Origin: Sandaracinaceae bacterium
Lineage (GTDB): Bacteria; Myxococcota_A; Polyangia; Polyangiales; Sandaracinaceae
Reading direction: 5' to 3'
NCBI GenBank assembly: GCA_040218145.1
Contig: JAVJQK010000127.1
Span: 150,470 to 214,469 of the forward strand
Length of the DNA stretch: 64,000 nucleotides
Shown piece by piece: positions 1 to 8,689 of the stretch. The translations under genes and the position numbers were made by a program. The notes under the pieces were generated by a model, which saw nothing but the letters and a program-made list of their open reading frames with translations, was not told the DNA's origin and did no database searches. Within the stretch, counting starts at the first letter, position 1, and each line of letters starts with the position of its first letter.

Positions 1-12
1 ACCGAAGCCGCC

Positions 13-549
13 ATGGAGCAGCTGCGACCGCAGCCGCGCTCCGACCGCATCCGCTACCGCGCGCCCGCGCCGGAGGAGGGCAAGCTCCTCCACCGCCTCG
101 TCGAAGAGGGTGGCACGCTCGAGCTGAACACCACGTACAAGTACGTGCTCTTCGCGGATCACTTCGCGGGGACCACCACGGTGGCGGAGCACGACGGCCA
201 GGTCGTCGGCTTCGTGAGCGCCTACCGGCCTCCTTCGCACCCCGACACCGTGTTCGTGTGGCAGATCGGCGTGCACCCGCGCATGCGCGGTCGCGGCGTC
301 GCCCGCGGCCTGCTCGAGGCGATGGTGCGGCGTCCCGGCTGCCGCGGCGTCCGCTACCTCGAGGCGACGGTGACGCCGTCCAACCTCGCGAGCCGCCGCC
401 TCTTCCAGAGCTTCGCCCGACACCAGGGCGCGCCCCACGAGTGGAGCGACGGCTACCCCGGCGAGCTGTTCGGCACGCCGGGTGAGCACGAGCCCGAGAA
501 CCTGATCCGCGTTGGCCCGTTCACCGCCGGCGCCACTGCACTGAGCTGA
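13..549 (+). CDS. ectA: L-2,4-diaminobutyrate acetyltransferase (ectoine synthesis)
   Basis: Acetylates L-2,4-diaminobutyrate with acetyl-CoA to N-gamma-acetyl-diaminobutyrate, the second step of ectoine synthesis; cytoplasmic. The 178-residue protein is a single GNAT domain. The EctA-typical segment ELNTTYKYVLFADHF is near residues 37-51 and the acetyl-CoA loop RMRGRGVARGL is near 93-103. The length fits the family. The frame stays open upstream of the ATG to the window edge, so a slightly earlier start cannot be excluded. It is followed 6 nt later by ectB, and the ectA-ectB-ectC order is the classical one. Identification is firm; upstream regulation lies outside the window. Confidence 0.93.
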   Translation: MEQLRPQPRSDRIRYRAPAPEEGKLLHRLVEEGGTLELNTTYKYVLFADHFAGTTTVAEHDGQVVGFVSAYRPPSHPDTVFVWQIGVHPRMRGRGVARGLLEAMVRRPGCRGVRYLEATVTPSNLASRRLFQSFARHQGAPHEWSDGYPGELFGTPGEHEPENLIRVGPFTAGATALS

Positions 550-555
550 GAGAAC

Positions 556-1866
556 ATGAAGACCAACGACACCCAGACCTTCCTCGACCACGAGTCCGAG
601 GTTCGCTCCTACTGCCGCTCCTTCCCGACCGTCTTCGAGACGTCGCAGGGAGCGGAGCTCGTCGACGAGCGCGGCCAGCGCTACCTCGACTTCTTCGCCG
701 GCGCGGGGGCGCTCAACTACGGGCACAACAACCCGGTCCTCAAGGAGGCGCTCATCGCGTACCTCTCGAAGGACGGCATCACGCACAGCCTCGACATGCA
801 CACGAGCGCCAAGCGTGAGCTGCTCGAGCGGCTGCACCACCTCGTGCTGAAGCCGCGCGACCTCGCCTTCCGCGTGATGTTCCCCGGGCCGACGGGCACC
901 AACGCCGTCGAGTCCGCGCTGAAGATCGCCCGCAAGGTGACCGGCCGGACCAACGTGGTCTCGTTCACCAACGGCTTCCACGGCATGACGCTCGGCTCGC
1001 TCGCGGTGACGGGCAACGCCGGCAAGCGCGCCGGGGCGCACGTGCCGCTCTCGGGCGCCACCGCGCTGCCCTTCGACGGCTACCTCGGCGAGGGCATCGA
1101 CACCCTCGACTATTTCGAGCAGTCGCTCCGTGACACCTCGAGCGGCCTCGACAAGCCCGCCGCGGTGATCCTCGAGACCGTGCAGGCGGAGGGCGGGGTC
1201 AACGTGGCCAGCGCGCCGTGGCTGAAGCGCCTCCAGAGCGTCTGCCGCGAGCACGGCATCCTGCTCATCGTCGACGACATCCAGGTGGGCTGCGGCCGCA
1301 CCGGGCCCTTCTTCAGCTTCGATCGCGCGGGCCTCCAGCCCGACATCGTGACCCTGAGCAAGTCGCTCAGCGGGTACGGCACGCCGCTCTCGCTCGTGCT
1401 CATCCGTCCGGACCTCGACCAGTGGCGTCCGGGCGAGCACAACGGCACGTTCCGCGGGCACAACCTCGCGTTCGTCACGGCGGCCAAGGCGCTCGAGCAC
1501 TACTGGAGCGACGACACGCTGAAGAACGAGGTGGAGCAGAAGGCGGCCTACGCCAAGACCCGCTTCACCAGCATGGCGGCGCGTCACCCGCACCTCGAGA
1601 TCGAGCATCGCGGCCTCGGGCTCATCCAGGGCATCGCGTTCCGGGACCACGAGCTGGCCGGGCGCATGTCGAAGGAGGCCTTCGAGCGCGGCGTGATCAT
1701 CGAGACCGCGGGCAGCAACGACGAAGTGCTGAAGCTCCTGCCCCCGCTCGTCATCGACCAGGGCGCGCTGGCGCGCGGCATGGACGTGCTCGAGGAGTGC
1801 CTCGAGGTCGTGGCCAAGCAGGCCGAGGTCCGCGCGAGCGCGTCGACCACCACGGTGCACGCGTGA
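556..1866 (+). CDS. ectB: Diaminobutyrate-2-oxoglutarate transaminase
   Basis: PLP-dependent class III aminotransferase that converts aspartate semialdehyde plus glutamate to 2,4-diaminobutyrate, the first committed step to ectoine. At 436 residues it has normal family length. The cofactor-binding segment [13 protein letters not shown] is at about 238-250 and the Schiff-base lysine is K269 in LSKSLSG. The phosphate-binding GPTGTNAVE is near 111-119. The ATG lies 6 nt after ectA, and its TGA stop overlaps the GTG start of ectC (GTGA), indicating translational coupling within one operon. Confidence 0.95.
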   Translation: MKTNDTQTFLDHESEVRSYCRSFPTVFETSQGAELVDERGQRYLDFFAGAGALNYGHNNPVLKEALIAYLSKDGITHSLDMHTSAKRELLERLHHLVLKPRDLAFRVMFPGPTGTNAVESALKIARKVTGRTNVVSFTNGFHGMTLGSLAVTGNAGKRAGAHVPLSGATALPFDGYLGEGIDTLDYFEQSLRDTSSGLDKPAAVILETVQAEGGVNVASAPWLKRLQSVCREHGILLIVDDIQVGCGRTGPFFSFDRAGLQPDIVTLSKSLSGYGTPLSLVLIRPDLDQWRPGEHNGTFRGHNLAFVTAAKALEHYWSDDTLKNEVEQKAAYAKTRFTSMAARHPHLEIEHRGLGLIQGIAFRDHELAGRMSKEAFERGVIIETAGSNDEVLKLLPPLVIDQGALARGMDVLEECLEVVAKQAEVRASASTTTVHA

Positions 1867-2249
1867 TCGTGCGCACCCTCGACGAGGTGGTCGGGAGCGA
1901 CGACGACGTGTCCGCCGAAGGGTGGAACAGCCGTCGCCTCCTGCTCGCCAAGCACGGCATGGGCTTCTCCATGCACGACACCCTCATCCACGAGGGCGCC
2001 GAGCTGGACCTCTGGTACAAGCACCACCTCGAGGCCGTCTACTGCATCGAGGGCGAGGGTGAGATCGAGTCGCGCGTGACGGGCCAGAAGTGGCCCATCC
2101 GCCCGGGCACGATCTACGCGCTCGACGAGCACGACAAGCACACCCTGCGGGCGACCAAGCAGATGCGCATGATCTGCACCTTCAACCCGCCCGTCACGGG
2201 CAACGAAGTGCACGACGCCGACGGCGCCTACGCGCCCGCGCCCGAATAG
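1863..2249 (+). CDS. ectC: L-ectoine synthase
   Basis: Cupin-fold, metal-dependent cyclase that closes N-gamma-acetyl-diaminobutyrate to ectoine, the last step of the pathway. I chose the GTG inside the GTGA overlap with the ectB stop because it gives the standard N-terminus MIVRTLDEV and 128 residues, the normal EctC length. A longer open frame upstream is only the shadow of ectB. Cupin signatures are [19 protein letters not shown] near residues 56-74 and the glycine/proline turn before [14 protein letters not shown]. No ectD (hydroxylase) or aspartokinase gene follows; a terminator does. Confidence 0.95.
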   Translation: MIVRTLDEVVGSDDDVSAEGWNSRRLLLAKHGMGFSMHDTLIHEGAELDLWYKHHLEAVYCIEGEGEIESRVTGQKWPIRPGTIYALDEHDKHTLRATKQMRMICTFNPPVTGNEVHDADGAYAPAPE

Positions 2250-2271
2250 CGCTCGGGGCGCACACACCGCG

Positions 2272-2304
2272 ACGGGAGCGTTCCGAGAGGGGCGCTCCCG
2301 TTTT
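2272..2304 (+). terminator. Rho-independent terminator of ectABC
   Basis: A 9-bp perfect stem (ACGGGAGCG at 2272-2280 with CGCTCCCGT at 2293-2301) encloses a 12-nt loop and runs into TTTT. It begins 22 nt after the ectC stop, so it should end the ectoine transcript. Confidence 0.85.
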
Positions 2305-2462
2305 GCGTTCCCCGGCGGACCCCAAGACTCGGGGACGGTGTTTACTTGTTGACTTGTGCTCGGAAACTTTGCGTATCCGCGATCGCGGACGCCCAGCGTC
2401 GATGGCAGCGGGGGCTACGACGCCGCTGACACAGAGGGTTGCTCGCTCGCGGTCGCTGCCGG

Positions 2463-2468
2463 TATCGT
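2463..2468 (+). promoter_or_regulatory. -10 element TATCGT, leaderless-type promoter
   Basis: TATCGT lies exactly 6 nt before the GTG at 2475, with a weak -35 TTGCTC at 2439-2444 (18-nt spacer). The spacing predicts transcription beginning at or next to the start codon. It supports GTG 2475 rather than the upstream in-frame TTG, which is part of the -35. Confidence 0.5.
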
Positions 2469-2474
2469 CGGCGC

Positions 2475-3113
2475 GTGCGTGCTCTGAAGCTCATCTCGTG
2501 GCTGGCGCTGGGGGCCGTCTTTCTCGTGGCGTGCGGCGAGGAGGCCGCGTCCAGCGAGGCGCCGGTCGCTCCGAGCGCGGCTCCCGTCGCGGCGGCGCCG
2601 ACGGCGCGTGCGCGGACCACGCTCGCCGATGCGCAGGGCGCGACGCTGGCCGTGCTCATGCCGCGGGACGATGGCGGCGGCTGGCGGATCGAGGACGAGG
2701 CGGGCGAGAAGACGGGGAGCCTCCGGGTCACCGACGATCGCGTCAACGCGAAGGACGCCGCCGATCGGCGGACCGGCCGCGCGAAGCGCCGCGACTACGG
2801 CTTCAAGGTCGAGGACGCGCACGAGGAGACCGTGCTGAAGGTGCAGCGCCGCGATCAGCGCTTCCGGCTGAAGCGCGGCGACGACCAGGTCATCGGCTGG
2901 TGGACGGGGGCGCGCATCGAGCTGAACGGCGGGGTGGTCATCGACGCGATCGAGGCCGACGGCCGGGTCACGGTGCGCCGCGCGGGCGCCCCGGTGGCGA
3001 CGGTCGAGGGGCCCTTCCCGGCCCAGGCGGCGCTCTTTCTGGGGCTGACGGAGGAGCTGTCGCTGGAGCAGCGCCTCGCGGCCATGGTGTTCGTGCGGGA
3101 GGTCCGGTTCTGA
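2475..3113 (+). CDS. Predicted lipoprotein of unknown function
   Basis: A 212-residue exported lipoprotein. From the GTG at 2475 it begins with a basic residue, then a hydrophobic stretch and the lipobox LVAC near residue 20, followed by an Ala/Pro/Ser-rich linker to about residue 50. The remainder is a charged, probably beta-rich domain (RITGRAKRRDYGFKV-type region, repeated short strands) that I do not recognise. The start rests on the -10 hexamer 6 nt upstream and on the ideal signal peptide. Its stop TGA shares an A with the ATG of the next small Cys-rich gene, so the two are co-translated. Confidence 0.7.
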   Translation: MRALKLISWLALGAVFLVACGEEAASSEAPVAPSAAPVAAAPTARARTTLADAQGATLAVLMPRDDGGGWRIEDEAGEKTGSLRVTDDRVNAKDAADRRTGRAKRRDYGFKVEDAHEETVLKVQRRDQRFRLKRGDDQVIGWWTGARIELNGGVVIDAIEADGRVTVRRAGAPVATVEGPFPAQAALFLGLTEELSLEQRLAAMVFVREVRF

Positions 3114-3448
3114 TGTCACGGTGCAAGGAGAGCGCGGGCTTCCTCTTCCCGCGCAAGTGCGACCAGATGGCGAACCGGCAGTGCGGTCAGTGCGCGCGCG
3201 CCGTCTGCCAGCTCCACCACCGCGACGTGCAAGGCCGGCAGCTCTGCATCAGCTGCGTGCGCGCGGGCATGCGCGACCAGCAGCACCGCGGGAGCTACGC
3301 GCACCTCGCCGACGACCCCTACTTCTACTGGTATTATCACTCGTCGAGCTGGTTCGAGGGCGGGTTCACGGCCCAGGACTACGCGCTCTTCGACGACACG
3401 GGCGTCGACTTCGACGCGGGCTTCGAGCACGACTGGGGCGGCAGCTGA
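3113..3448 (+). CDS. Small Cys/His zinc-binding protein
   Basis: A 111-residue protein whose first half is dense in paired Cys/His ligands: C4, C15, then CGQC and C-x-LHH around residues 23-35, then CISC near 44-47. The pattern resembles a double zinc ribbon or B-box-like finger, so zinc binding is likely. The second half is acidic and aromatic (YFYWYYHSSSWFEGG) and may be a binding tail. The ATG overlaps the previous stop. The next gene starts inside this gene's stop codon region. The specific function is unknown. Confidence 0.6.
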   Translation: MSRCKESAGFLFPRKCDQMANRQCGQCARAVCQLHHRDVQGRQLCISCVRAGMRDQQHRGSYAHLADDPYFYWYYHSSSWFEGGFTAQDYALFDDTGVDFDAGFEHDWGGS

Positions 3449-4347
3449 AGGTCCTCGTCTACGCGCCGGGGGGAGGGCGCGGACACGGGGTGAGGGGCGC
3501 GGAGCTGACGTGGGCGCTCTCGGAGCGTCGCGTGCACGCCACCCTGGTCGTGCCGTTCGAGCGCCCACACGACGACCTGCTGAACATCCGGGTGCGGCGC
3601 TTGCCGCGCGTCGAGTCCGAGGCCGACGCGCGCGAGGCGGCCCGCGCGCTGCTCGACGACCATCGCCCCGACCTGCTGGTCGTGGACAGCTTCCCGTCCG
3701 GTCCCGCGGGTGAGCTGCGCGGGCTCTCGCTCCCCCCGTCGATCTTGCTCGCCCGGCTCCACCGCGGCGCGAAGGAGGCGGGCTACGCGCGCGACGCGTC
3801 CGTTTTCGAGCGCGTCCTGGATCTCGAGCCGCACCTCGACTGGTTGCCGCTGCCGGCGGAGCCCTTCGGTCCGGTCGCGCGCGCGCCGCGGCCTGGCGCC
3901 GACGCCCCGGAGGTGGACGCGCTCTTCGTCGCCTCCGAGCCCGAGCTGGAGGGGCTCTTCCTCCGCGTGGCCCCCTCGCTGGGAGGCCGCGTCTGCGTGG
4001 CCCGCGCGGCGGGGCTCTCCACCGACGGCAGCGACGCGTATCCCTGGCTCCTGGACCGGGTGCGCCCACGCGTGATCGTCGGCCCGGCCGGCTTCAACCT
4101 CACCTACGAGGCGCGCGCCGCCGGGCTGACGCATCTGGCGGTCCCGCGCCCGCGCCGCTTCGACGATCAGGCGCGCCGCGCGGAGGCGGCGGCCACCCGC
4201 GTTCGCTCGCCGCGCCATCTCCTGCGGCTGCTCCAGGACCCGCCCGCGCCGGCGCCGATCCGGGTGCGCTCGCACGACGACCTCGCCGACGTGGTGCTCG
4301 AAGCATGGCGCGTGCGCCCTCCGACGCCGCTCAGCCTACGACCCTGA
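3445..4347 (+). CDS. MurG-like glycosyltransferase-family protein
   Basis: About 300 residues with a GT-B-like N-terminus: VLVYAPGGGRGHGVRG, the glycine-rich nucleotide-sugar transferase loop also seen in MurG and related proteins. A second glycine-containing loop, VGPAGFNLTYEARAAG near residues 212-227, resembles the C-terminal donor-binding GGxGT/E region. No ATG or good GTG precedes the glycine loop. The best start is CTG at 3445, overlapping the previous stop as CTGA. The GTG at 3490 would cut the loop and is unlikely. Substrate unknown. Its 3' end overlaps the convergent radical SAM gene by 17 nt. Confidence 0.6.
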   Translation: MKVLVYAPGGGRGHGVRGAELTWALSERRVHATLVVPFERPHDDLLNIRVRRLPRVESEADAREAARALLDDHRPDLLVVDSFPSGPAGELRGLSLPPSILLARLHRGAKEAGYARDASVFERVLDLEPHLDWLPLPAEPFGPVARAPRPGADAPEVDALFVASEPELEGLFLRVAPSLGGRVCVARAAGLSTDGSDAYPWLLDRVRPRVIVGPAGFNLTYEARAAGLTHLAVPRPRRFDDQARRAEAAATRVRSPRHLLRLLQDPPAPAPIRVRSHDDLADVVLEAWRVRPPTPLSLRP

Positions 4348-5473
4348 GCGCCCGGCGCGCGTCGTCTTCGCGCGGCCGGATCGGTCCCGGCGTCAGCGGC
4401 CCCGGCAGCACGGCGGCGAGGGCGCGGTTCTCTTCGAGCACCATGTCGCACTGGTGACAGCTCGGGAGCCGCTCGCGCTTCATCTGCGCGCGGATCGCGG
4501 CGAAGCGCGGCCCGTGAAAGACCTCCGCGACGCTCTGGTGCGCCAGCTCCCCGAGCGGCTCGATGCGGCCGTTCGTCATGCAGCACAGGAAGACCTCGCC
4601 GTCCCAGGCGATGAAGACATGCGTCCACGGCGCGTAGCAGAGGTGCTCGCGATAGAAGCCGCCCGCGTAGTCCCCGCGCTTGGCCTCCTCGAGCTGCTCC
4701 GACGCCACGCCGAAGGGGTGCACGTAGCGCTCCCCCATCGGCATGCCGTAGCGCTGGCGGAGCGCCGCGACCTCGGGCGCGATCTCCGCCTCGTACTCGC
4801 GGATGAGGCGCTTGCTCAGCCGCAGCGCGTCGTCCTTCGTGTCGACCGGCATCGGCAGCACGTCGCTCGCCCCGTGCTCGCCCGCGAGCCGGATCACGCC
4901 CGGGTATTCGCGGAAGTTCTCGCGGAGGATCGTGAAGTTGACCCGCACGCGGGTCTTGCGCCGCCGCCGCTCTCGCTCGCGCGCGATGTAGCCGAGGGCG
5001 CGCAGCGTCTTGTCGAAGCTCCCGGGCACGCCGCGGATGGCCTCGTGCGTCTTGCGCCGCGCGCCGTCGAGCGAGGTCGAGATCGAGCGCACGCGGTGCC
5101 GCATCAGCGCCTTGGCCCGCTCCTTGGTGAGCAGCGTGAGGTTGCTGGTGAGGGTGACCTTGAGCTCGCGCTCCGCCGCGCGCCCGACCAGCTGCTCGAA
5201 GTCCCGGCGCGAGAAGACCTCACCGCCCGAGAAGTGCACCTTGCGGCAGCCGAGGCCGGCCAGCTCGTCGAGGATGCCCAGCATGCGCTCGGTGGGCAGC
5301 TCGGGCAGGCTCAGCCCCTTGCCGTAGCGGCACATCTTGCACTTCAAGTTGCAGCGCGCCGTGACCTTGATCTTCGCGCTCCGCAGGTAGGCGGGCGGGG
5401 CGTCCTCCGCGATCGCGCGGCGCAGGGGCTCGAGCAGCAAGGGCTCGGCGGCGATCTGCTCGACGTCGTACAT
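4331..5473 (-). CDS. Radical SAM protein with SPASM-like C-terminus
   Basis: A 380-residue enzyme expected to cleave S-adenosylmethionine with a [4Fe-4S] cluster. The cluster motif Cx3Cx2C is at C41, C45 and C48 (CNLKCKMC), followed by the SAM-binding HFSGGEVF near 89-96. The C-terminal part has additional cysteines (LCYAPW, LCCMTNG, CHQC) typical of a SPASM/twitch auxiliary-cluster domain, as in peptide- or sugar-modifying enzymes. Substrate unknown; no precursor peptide is evident nearby. The ATG overlaps the upstream membrane-protein stop (TGATG), so the two are coupled. Neighbouring glycosyltransferases hint at an envelope or glycan role (inference). Confidence 0.85.
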   Translation of the reverse strand: MYDVEQIAAEPLLLEPLRRAIAEDAPPAYLRSAKIKVTARCNLKCKMCRYGKGLSLPELPTERMLGILDELAGLGCRKVHFSGGEVFSRRDFEQLVGRAAERELKVTLTSNLTLLTKERAKALMRHRVRSISTSLDGARRKTHEAIRGVPGSFDKTLRALGYIARERERRRRKTRVRVNFTILRENFREYPGVIRLAGEHGASDVLPMPVDTKDDALRLSKRLIREYEAEIAPEVAALRQRYGMPMGERYVHPFGVASEQLEEAKRGDYAGGFYREHLCYAPWTHVFIAWDGEVFLCCMTNGRIEPLGELAHQSVAEVFHGPRFAAIRAQMKRERLPSCHQCDMVLEENRALAAVLPGPLTPGPIRPREDDARRALRVVG

Positions 5474-6315
5474 CAGGCCGCCTGACGCTGCGCCGCGGCG
5501 AGCGTCTTGTAGCTGGTGATCAGCGCGCCGAGCGCGGCCGGCGCGTCGAGGAGCTGCCCGTTCACCTGCCAGCCGTAGCGCGAGCGCGTGCGCTGCAGCG
5601 CCGGGCCCGCCCACTCGAGGCGCGCCGAGCGCGGCTTCACCTGCGCGCGCACCAGCCTCATCCCGCCGGAGGACGTCATGCGCGGGAGCTGCTGCACGCC
5701 GAAGCTGCGGCCCTGCGGCGCGGACAGCTCCACCACGAAGTGGTCGACGCAGCGCTCCTTGATCTTCGTGTACTTCCGCTTCGGCTTGGTCTTGCGCTTC
5801 GCCTTCGTGACCGCGCTCAGCTTCGCCTTGGTCCCGTCCTGCAAGACCACCCGCAGCTCGAACCACGGGTGCTCGTAGGCGTAGGACTTGGGGCCCCACG
5901 CGCCGCCCGACTTCTCCTTCGGGGGCAGTTTGTGGTGCGCGCGGAAGTCGAGGTCCATGTCGAGCGGCTTGCCCGCCTTGAGCTCCGGCTCGAGCTGCCG
6001 GACGAGGCCCGACGCGAGGTAGAGCTTGCGGTCCTCGATGTCGCCGCGCAGCACGAAGCTCCGGGCCACGAGCGCCGCGACGCCGGCGAAGCCGAGCAGG
6101 AAGGGCAGGACCATGAGCAGGTCGATGCCGCTGACCCCAGCCACGAAGAACCCGCCGAACGCGCCCACGAACGACATGATCCCCAGCGCGAGCAAGAGCT
6201 TGCCGTGCTTCTCCGCCGCCTTGTCCCTGTGATGCAAGACGTCGCAGCGCGCGAGGAGAGCGGGCGCGCTCCCCGTGAACCGCTCTTGCACCGTGGCGTG
6301 CTTGGCTTCCCCCAT
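5473..6315 (-). CDS. Two-helix membrane protein of unknown function
   Basis: A 280-residue protein. The first about 38 residues are cytoplasmic and include a Cys/His pair (CDVLHH). Two adjacent membrane helices follow at about 40-60 and 64-86, then a long soluble domain very rich in Lys/Arg (AKRKTKPKRKYTKIKERC near 170-187). I do not recognise the family. The ATG at 6315 was chosen because it gives a sensible N-terminus and sits 6 nt behind a TACGCT -10 element; a longer frame upstream crosses the divergent promoter. It is coupled to the downstream radical SAM gene by a one-base stop/start overlap. Confidence 0.65.
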   Translation of the reverse strand: MGEAKHATVQERFTGSAPALLARCDVLHHRDKAAEKHGKLLLALGIMSFVGAFGGFFVAGVSGIDLLMVLPFLLGFAGVAALVARSFVLRGDIEDRKLYLASGLVRQLEPELKAGKPLDMDLDFRAHHKLPPKEKSGGAWGPKSYAYEHPWFELRVVLQDGTKAKLSAVTKAKRKTKPKRKYTKIKERCVDHFVVELSAPQGRSFGVQQLPRMTSSGGMRLVRAQVKPRSARLEWAGPALQRTRSRYGWQVNGQLLDAPAALGALITSYKTLAAAQRQAA

Positions 6316-6321
6316 GCTCGC

Positions 6322-6327
6322 AGCGTA
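6322..6327 (-). promoter_or_regulatory. -10 element TACGCT for the membrane-protein/radical SAM pair
   Basis: TACGCT (minus strand) is 6 nt before the ATG at 6315. This is the recurrent TANNNT-N6-8-start arrangement and suggests a leaderless transcript. No convincing -35 is visible. Confidence 0.45.
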
Positions 6328-6356
6328 GCCGAAGCCCCCGCCGAGTTGAAGCCTGC

Positions 6357-6362
6357 TACCCT
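6357..6362 (+). promoter_or_regulatory. -10 element TACCCT for the GT4 gene
   Basis: TACCCT is 8 nt before the GTG at 6371, the same arrangement as the divergent promoter 30 bp away. No convincing -35 is visible. Confidence 0.4.
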
Positions 6363-6370
6363 CCCGGCCC

Positions 6371-7531
6371 GTGCTCGCTGGACCGCTCCATGGCCTGCGC
6401 GTCTCCTTCGTGGCGCTCGAGGCGTTCCCCAACGCGAAGGGCTCGGGCACGCGCATCGGGCAGATGACCCGCGCGCTCGCGGACGCGGGGGCCGAGGTCA
6501 GCGTGCTCTCCCTCCCGGGGCGCACCGACGAGGCCCACCCGCGCGTGCGCCTGCGGCCGGTCCCGATCGCCGAGGGCAACTACCTCGCGCGGGCGCTCGC
6601 CTTCCGGGACGCGGTGGCCCGAGAGCTGCGCGCGCTCCGGCCCGACGTCGTGCACTTTCGTGGACCCTTCGAGGGGCAGGCGGCGGCGGCGTACGCAGAG
6701 GACACGAAGGCGCGCGCCGTCTTCGAGGTCAACGGCTTGCCCTGCGTCGAGCTCCGCTATCACTACCCGCGCTTCGCCGAGGACCCCTCCCTCGAGGGGC
6801 GTCTCCGCACGCTGGAGGCGAAGCTGCTCGGCGCGGCCGACCTCGTGCTGACCCAGAGCGAGACGACGCGCGACTTCCTCCGGCACCGTGGGCTGCGCGG
6901 CGAGGCGCGCGTGATCCACAACGGCGCGAAGCTCATCGCGCCGTCGGCGGGGGCGCAGGACGCGGCCCTTTATACGGGGAGCCTGACGCCCTGGCAGGGC
7001 CTGCCCGAGCTGCTCATGGCGCTGCGGCGCGCGCGGCGCGAGGGCGGGGAGGCGATCCGTCTGAAGGTGGTGGGGCCGGCGAAGAAGCGGTGGCGCCGTC
7101 AGATCGCGCGGGCCGCGAAGCGGCTGAAGGTCGAGGACGGGCTCGAGCTCGTCTCGGCGGTCCCGCGGGACGAGCTGGCGTCGCTCGTCGCGCAGGCGCC
7201 CTTCTGCGTCGCCCCGCTCCGCCGCGATCTGCGCAACGACGTGCAGGGCTGCAACCCCATCAAGCTCTACGAGTACATGGCGGCCGGCCGGGCGGTGCTC
7301 GCGACCGACCTGCGCTGCGTGCGCGAGATCGTGACGCACGACGAGACCGGCTGGCTGGTCCGCCCGAACCCGAAGGCGCTCGCCGAGGGCCTCCTCCGGC
7401 TGGCGGGTGACCCGGCCCTGCGCGAGCGGCTGGGCGAAGCGGCGCGTCGAACGATCGAGGAGGGCGGCACGTGGGCGCATCGCCGCGCCGAGCTGGTCGA
7501 GGCCTACGAGGCGCTCCTCGCCCGCGCGTAG
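6371..7531 (+). CDS. Glycosyltransferase family 4
   Basis: A 386-residue GT-B retaining glycosyltransferase. The N-terminal Rossmann half has a loop at about 20-28 (NAKGSGTRIG). The C-terminal donor domain carries VIHNGAKL near 179-186, LYTGSLTPWQGL near 198-209 and the family signature PIKLYEYMAAGRAVLATDL near 296-314, whose Glu/Lys contact the nucleotide sugar. GTG start, 8 nt after a -10 hexamer. Sugar and acceptor cannot be deduced. It is convergent with a second GT4 gene, and the 3' ends overlap by 28 nt. Confidence 0.88.
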   Translation: MLAGPLHGLRVSFVALEAFPNAKGSGTRIGQMTRALADAGAEVSVLSLPGRTDEAHPRVRLRPVPIAEGNYLARALAFRDAVARELRALRPDVVHFRGPFEGQAAAAYAEDTKARAVFEVNGLPCVELRYHYPRFAEDPSLEGRLRTLEAKLLGAADLVLTQSETTRDFLRHRGLRGEARVIHNGAKLIAPSAGAQDAALYTGSLTPWQGLPELLMALRRARREGGEAIRLKVVGPAKKRWRRQIARAAKRLKVEDGLELVSAVPRDELASLVAQAPFCVAPLRRDLRNDVQGCNPIKLYEYMAAGRAVLATDLRCVREIVTHDETGWLVRPNPKALAEGLLRLAGDPALRERLGEAARRTIEEGGTWAHRRAELVEAYEALLARA

Positions 7532-8652
7532 ACCTCGGCCCACGCGTCGCTCTCGTCCTCGGGGCGGTGCCGCTCGAGCACGTGCGCGCGCGCCGCGGCC
7601 CCGAGCCGGTCGCGCTCTTCGCGCGGGAGGTCCAGCAGCTCTTCGATCGCCTCCGGCAGCCGGTCGAGCGCGTCGAGCCCGAGGAGCGCGCCCGTCTCGC
7701 CGTGCGCGATGAGGTCGGTGTGCCCGCCCACCGCCGTCGCGAGCACGGGCCGGGCGGACGCCATCGCCTCGAGCACCGCGTTGGGCGTGCCCTCGTAGAG
7801 TGAAGGGAAGACCATCAGATCGCAGAGCGCCAGGAGCCGCGTGAGCCGGTCCGCGTCGCGCGCGTAGTCCACGGTGACGATCCGGGCCGCCGCCTCGGGC
7901 GCGCTGCGCTCGAACGCCTCGAAGGCCTCGCGCGCGTCGGCGCGGAGCCCTCCGATCAGGAGCAAGCGCGCGCTGCGCTGCTCACAGAGATGGGCGAAGG
8001 CGGGCAGCAAGAAGCGCATGCCCTTCTTCTCGCGCAGCTCGCCCACGAAGCCGAGCACCGCGGCGTCCGGCTCGAGCCCGAGCGCGGCGGCCAGCGTGTT
8101 GTCGCGACGCTCGGGCGAGAAGCGCGCCGCGTCCACCGAGTTGGTCACGTGCTCCACCGGGCGGTCGAAGATCGCGCTCGCCCGCTCCGCCGCGCTGCGG
8201 CTCACGGCGGTGGCCACGGTGGTGTGGCGCATCGCGTGGGCGAGGAAGGGCAGGTCCGCGGCGCGGTACAGGCCGCGGTCGAGGTCGTTGCCGCGGATGG
8301 CGATCACCGAGCGCGCGCCGACGATCGCCGCGGCCAGCGTGGCGACGTACCCGCCGCGCGTCGCGTACATGCCGTGCACCACGTCGAGGTCGTGCTCCCG
8401 CGCGAGCTCCACCGCGTGGTCGGTCAGCGCCATGAGGCGCCGCTCCTCGGTGGCCGGCGGCCCGAGGGGGTGCACCACGACGCCGTCCTGCTCCCGCCGC
8501 CCGCGGGCCCCGGGCGCGCTGTCCTTCGAGAAGGCCAGCAAGTGGACCTGCTCACCGCGCGCGGCGGCTTGCTTCGCGATGCGGCTGGTGGCGACGGCGA
8601 GGCCGCCGCGCCCCGGCAGCGCGCGCTCGGAGACGATCAAGACGCCAGGCAT
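7504..8652 (-). CDS. Glycosyltransferase family 4
   Basis: A 382-residue GT-B glycosyltransferase. It has the acceptor-side glycine loop near the N-terminus (ERALPGRGGLAVATSRI), the mid-domain segment VTNSVDAARFSPERRD, VGELREKKG near 200, and the donor-site signature FPSLYEGTPNAVLEAMASAR near 286-305, with ATAVGGHTDLI after it. It resembles glycan or exopolysaccharide GT4 enzymes such as glycogen-synthase-like mannosyltransferases. ATG start; upstream on this strand is TAGAGC at a 6-nt distance. It is divergent from the DUF2236 gene. Confidence 0.88.
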   Translation of the reverse strand: MPGVLIVSERALPGRGGLAVATSRIAKQAAARGEQVHLLAFSKDSAPGARGRREQDGVVVHPLGPPATEERRLMALTDHAVELAREHDLDVVHGMYATRGGYVATLAAAIVGARSVIAIRGNDLDRGLYRAADLPFLAHAMRHTTVATAVSRSAAERASAIFDRPVEHVTNSVDAARFSPERRDNTLAAALGLEPDAAVLGFVGELREKKGMRFLLPAFAHLCEQRSARLLLIGGLRADAREAFEAFERSAPEAAARIVTVDYARDADRLTRLLALCDLMVFPSLYEGTPNAVLEAMASARPVLATAVGGHTDLIAHGETGALLGLDALDRLPEAIEELLDLPREERDRLGAAARAHVLERHRPEDESDAWAEVYARARSAS

Positions 8653-8675
8653 GGATGCGCTCTACCACGATGGGA

Positions 8676-8681
8676 TAGGTT
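8676..8681 (+). promoter_or_regulatory. -10 element TAGGTT for the DUF2236 gene
   Basis: TAGGTT is 8 nt before the ATG at 8690. It favours that ATG over the in-frame ATG at 8651, which would overlap the divergent gene's start. Confidence 0.4.
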
Positions 8682-8689
8682 TCCGGCGC

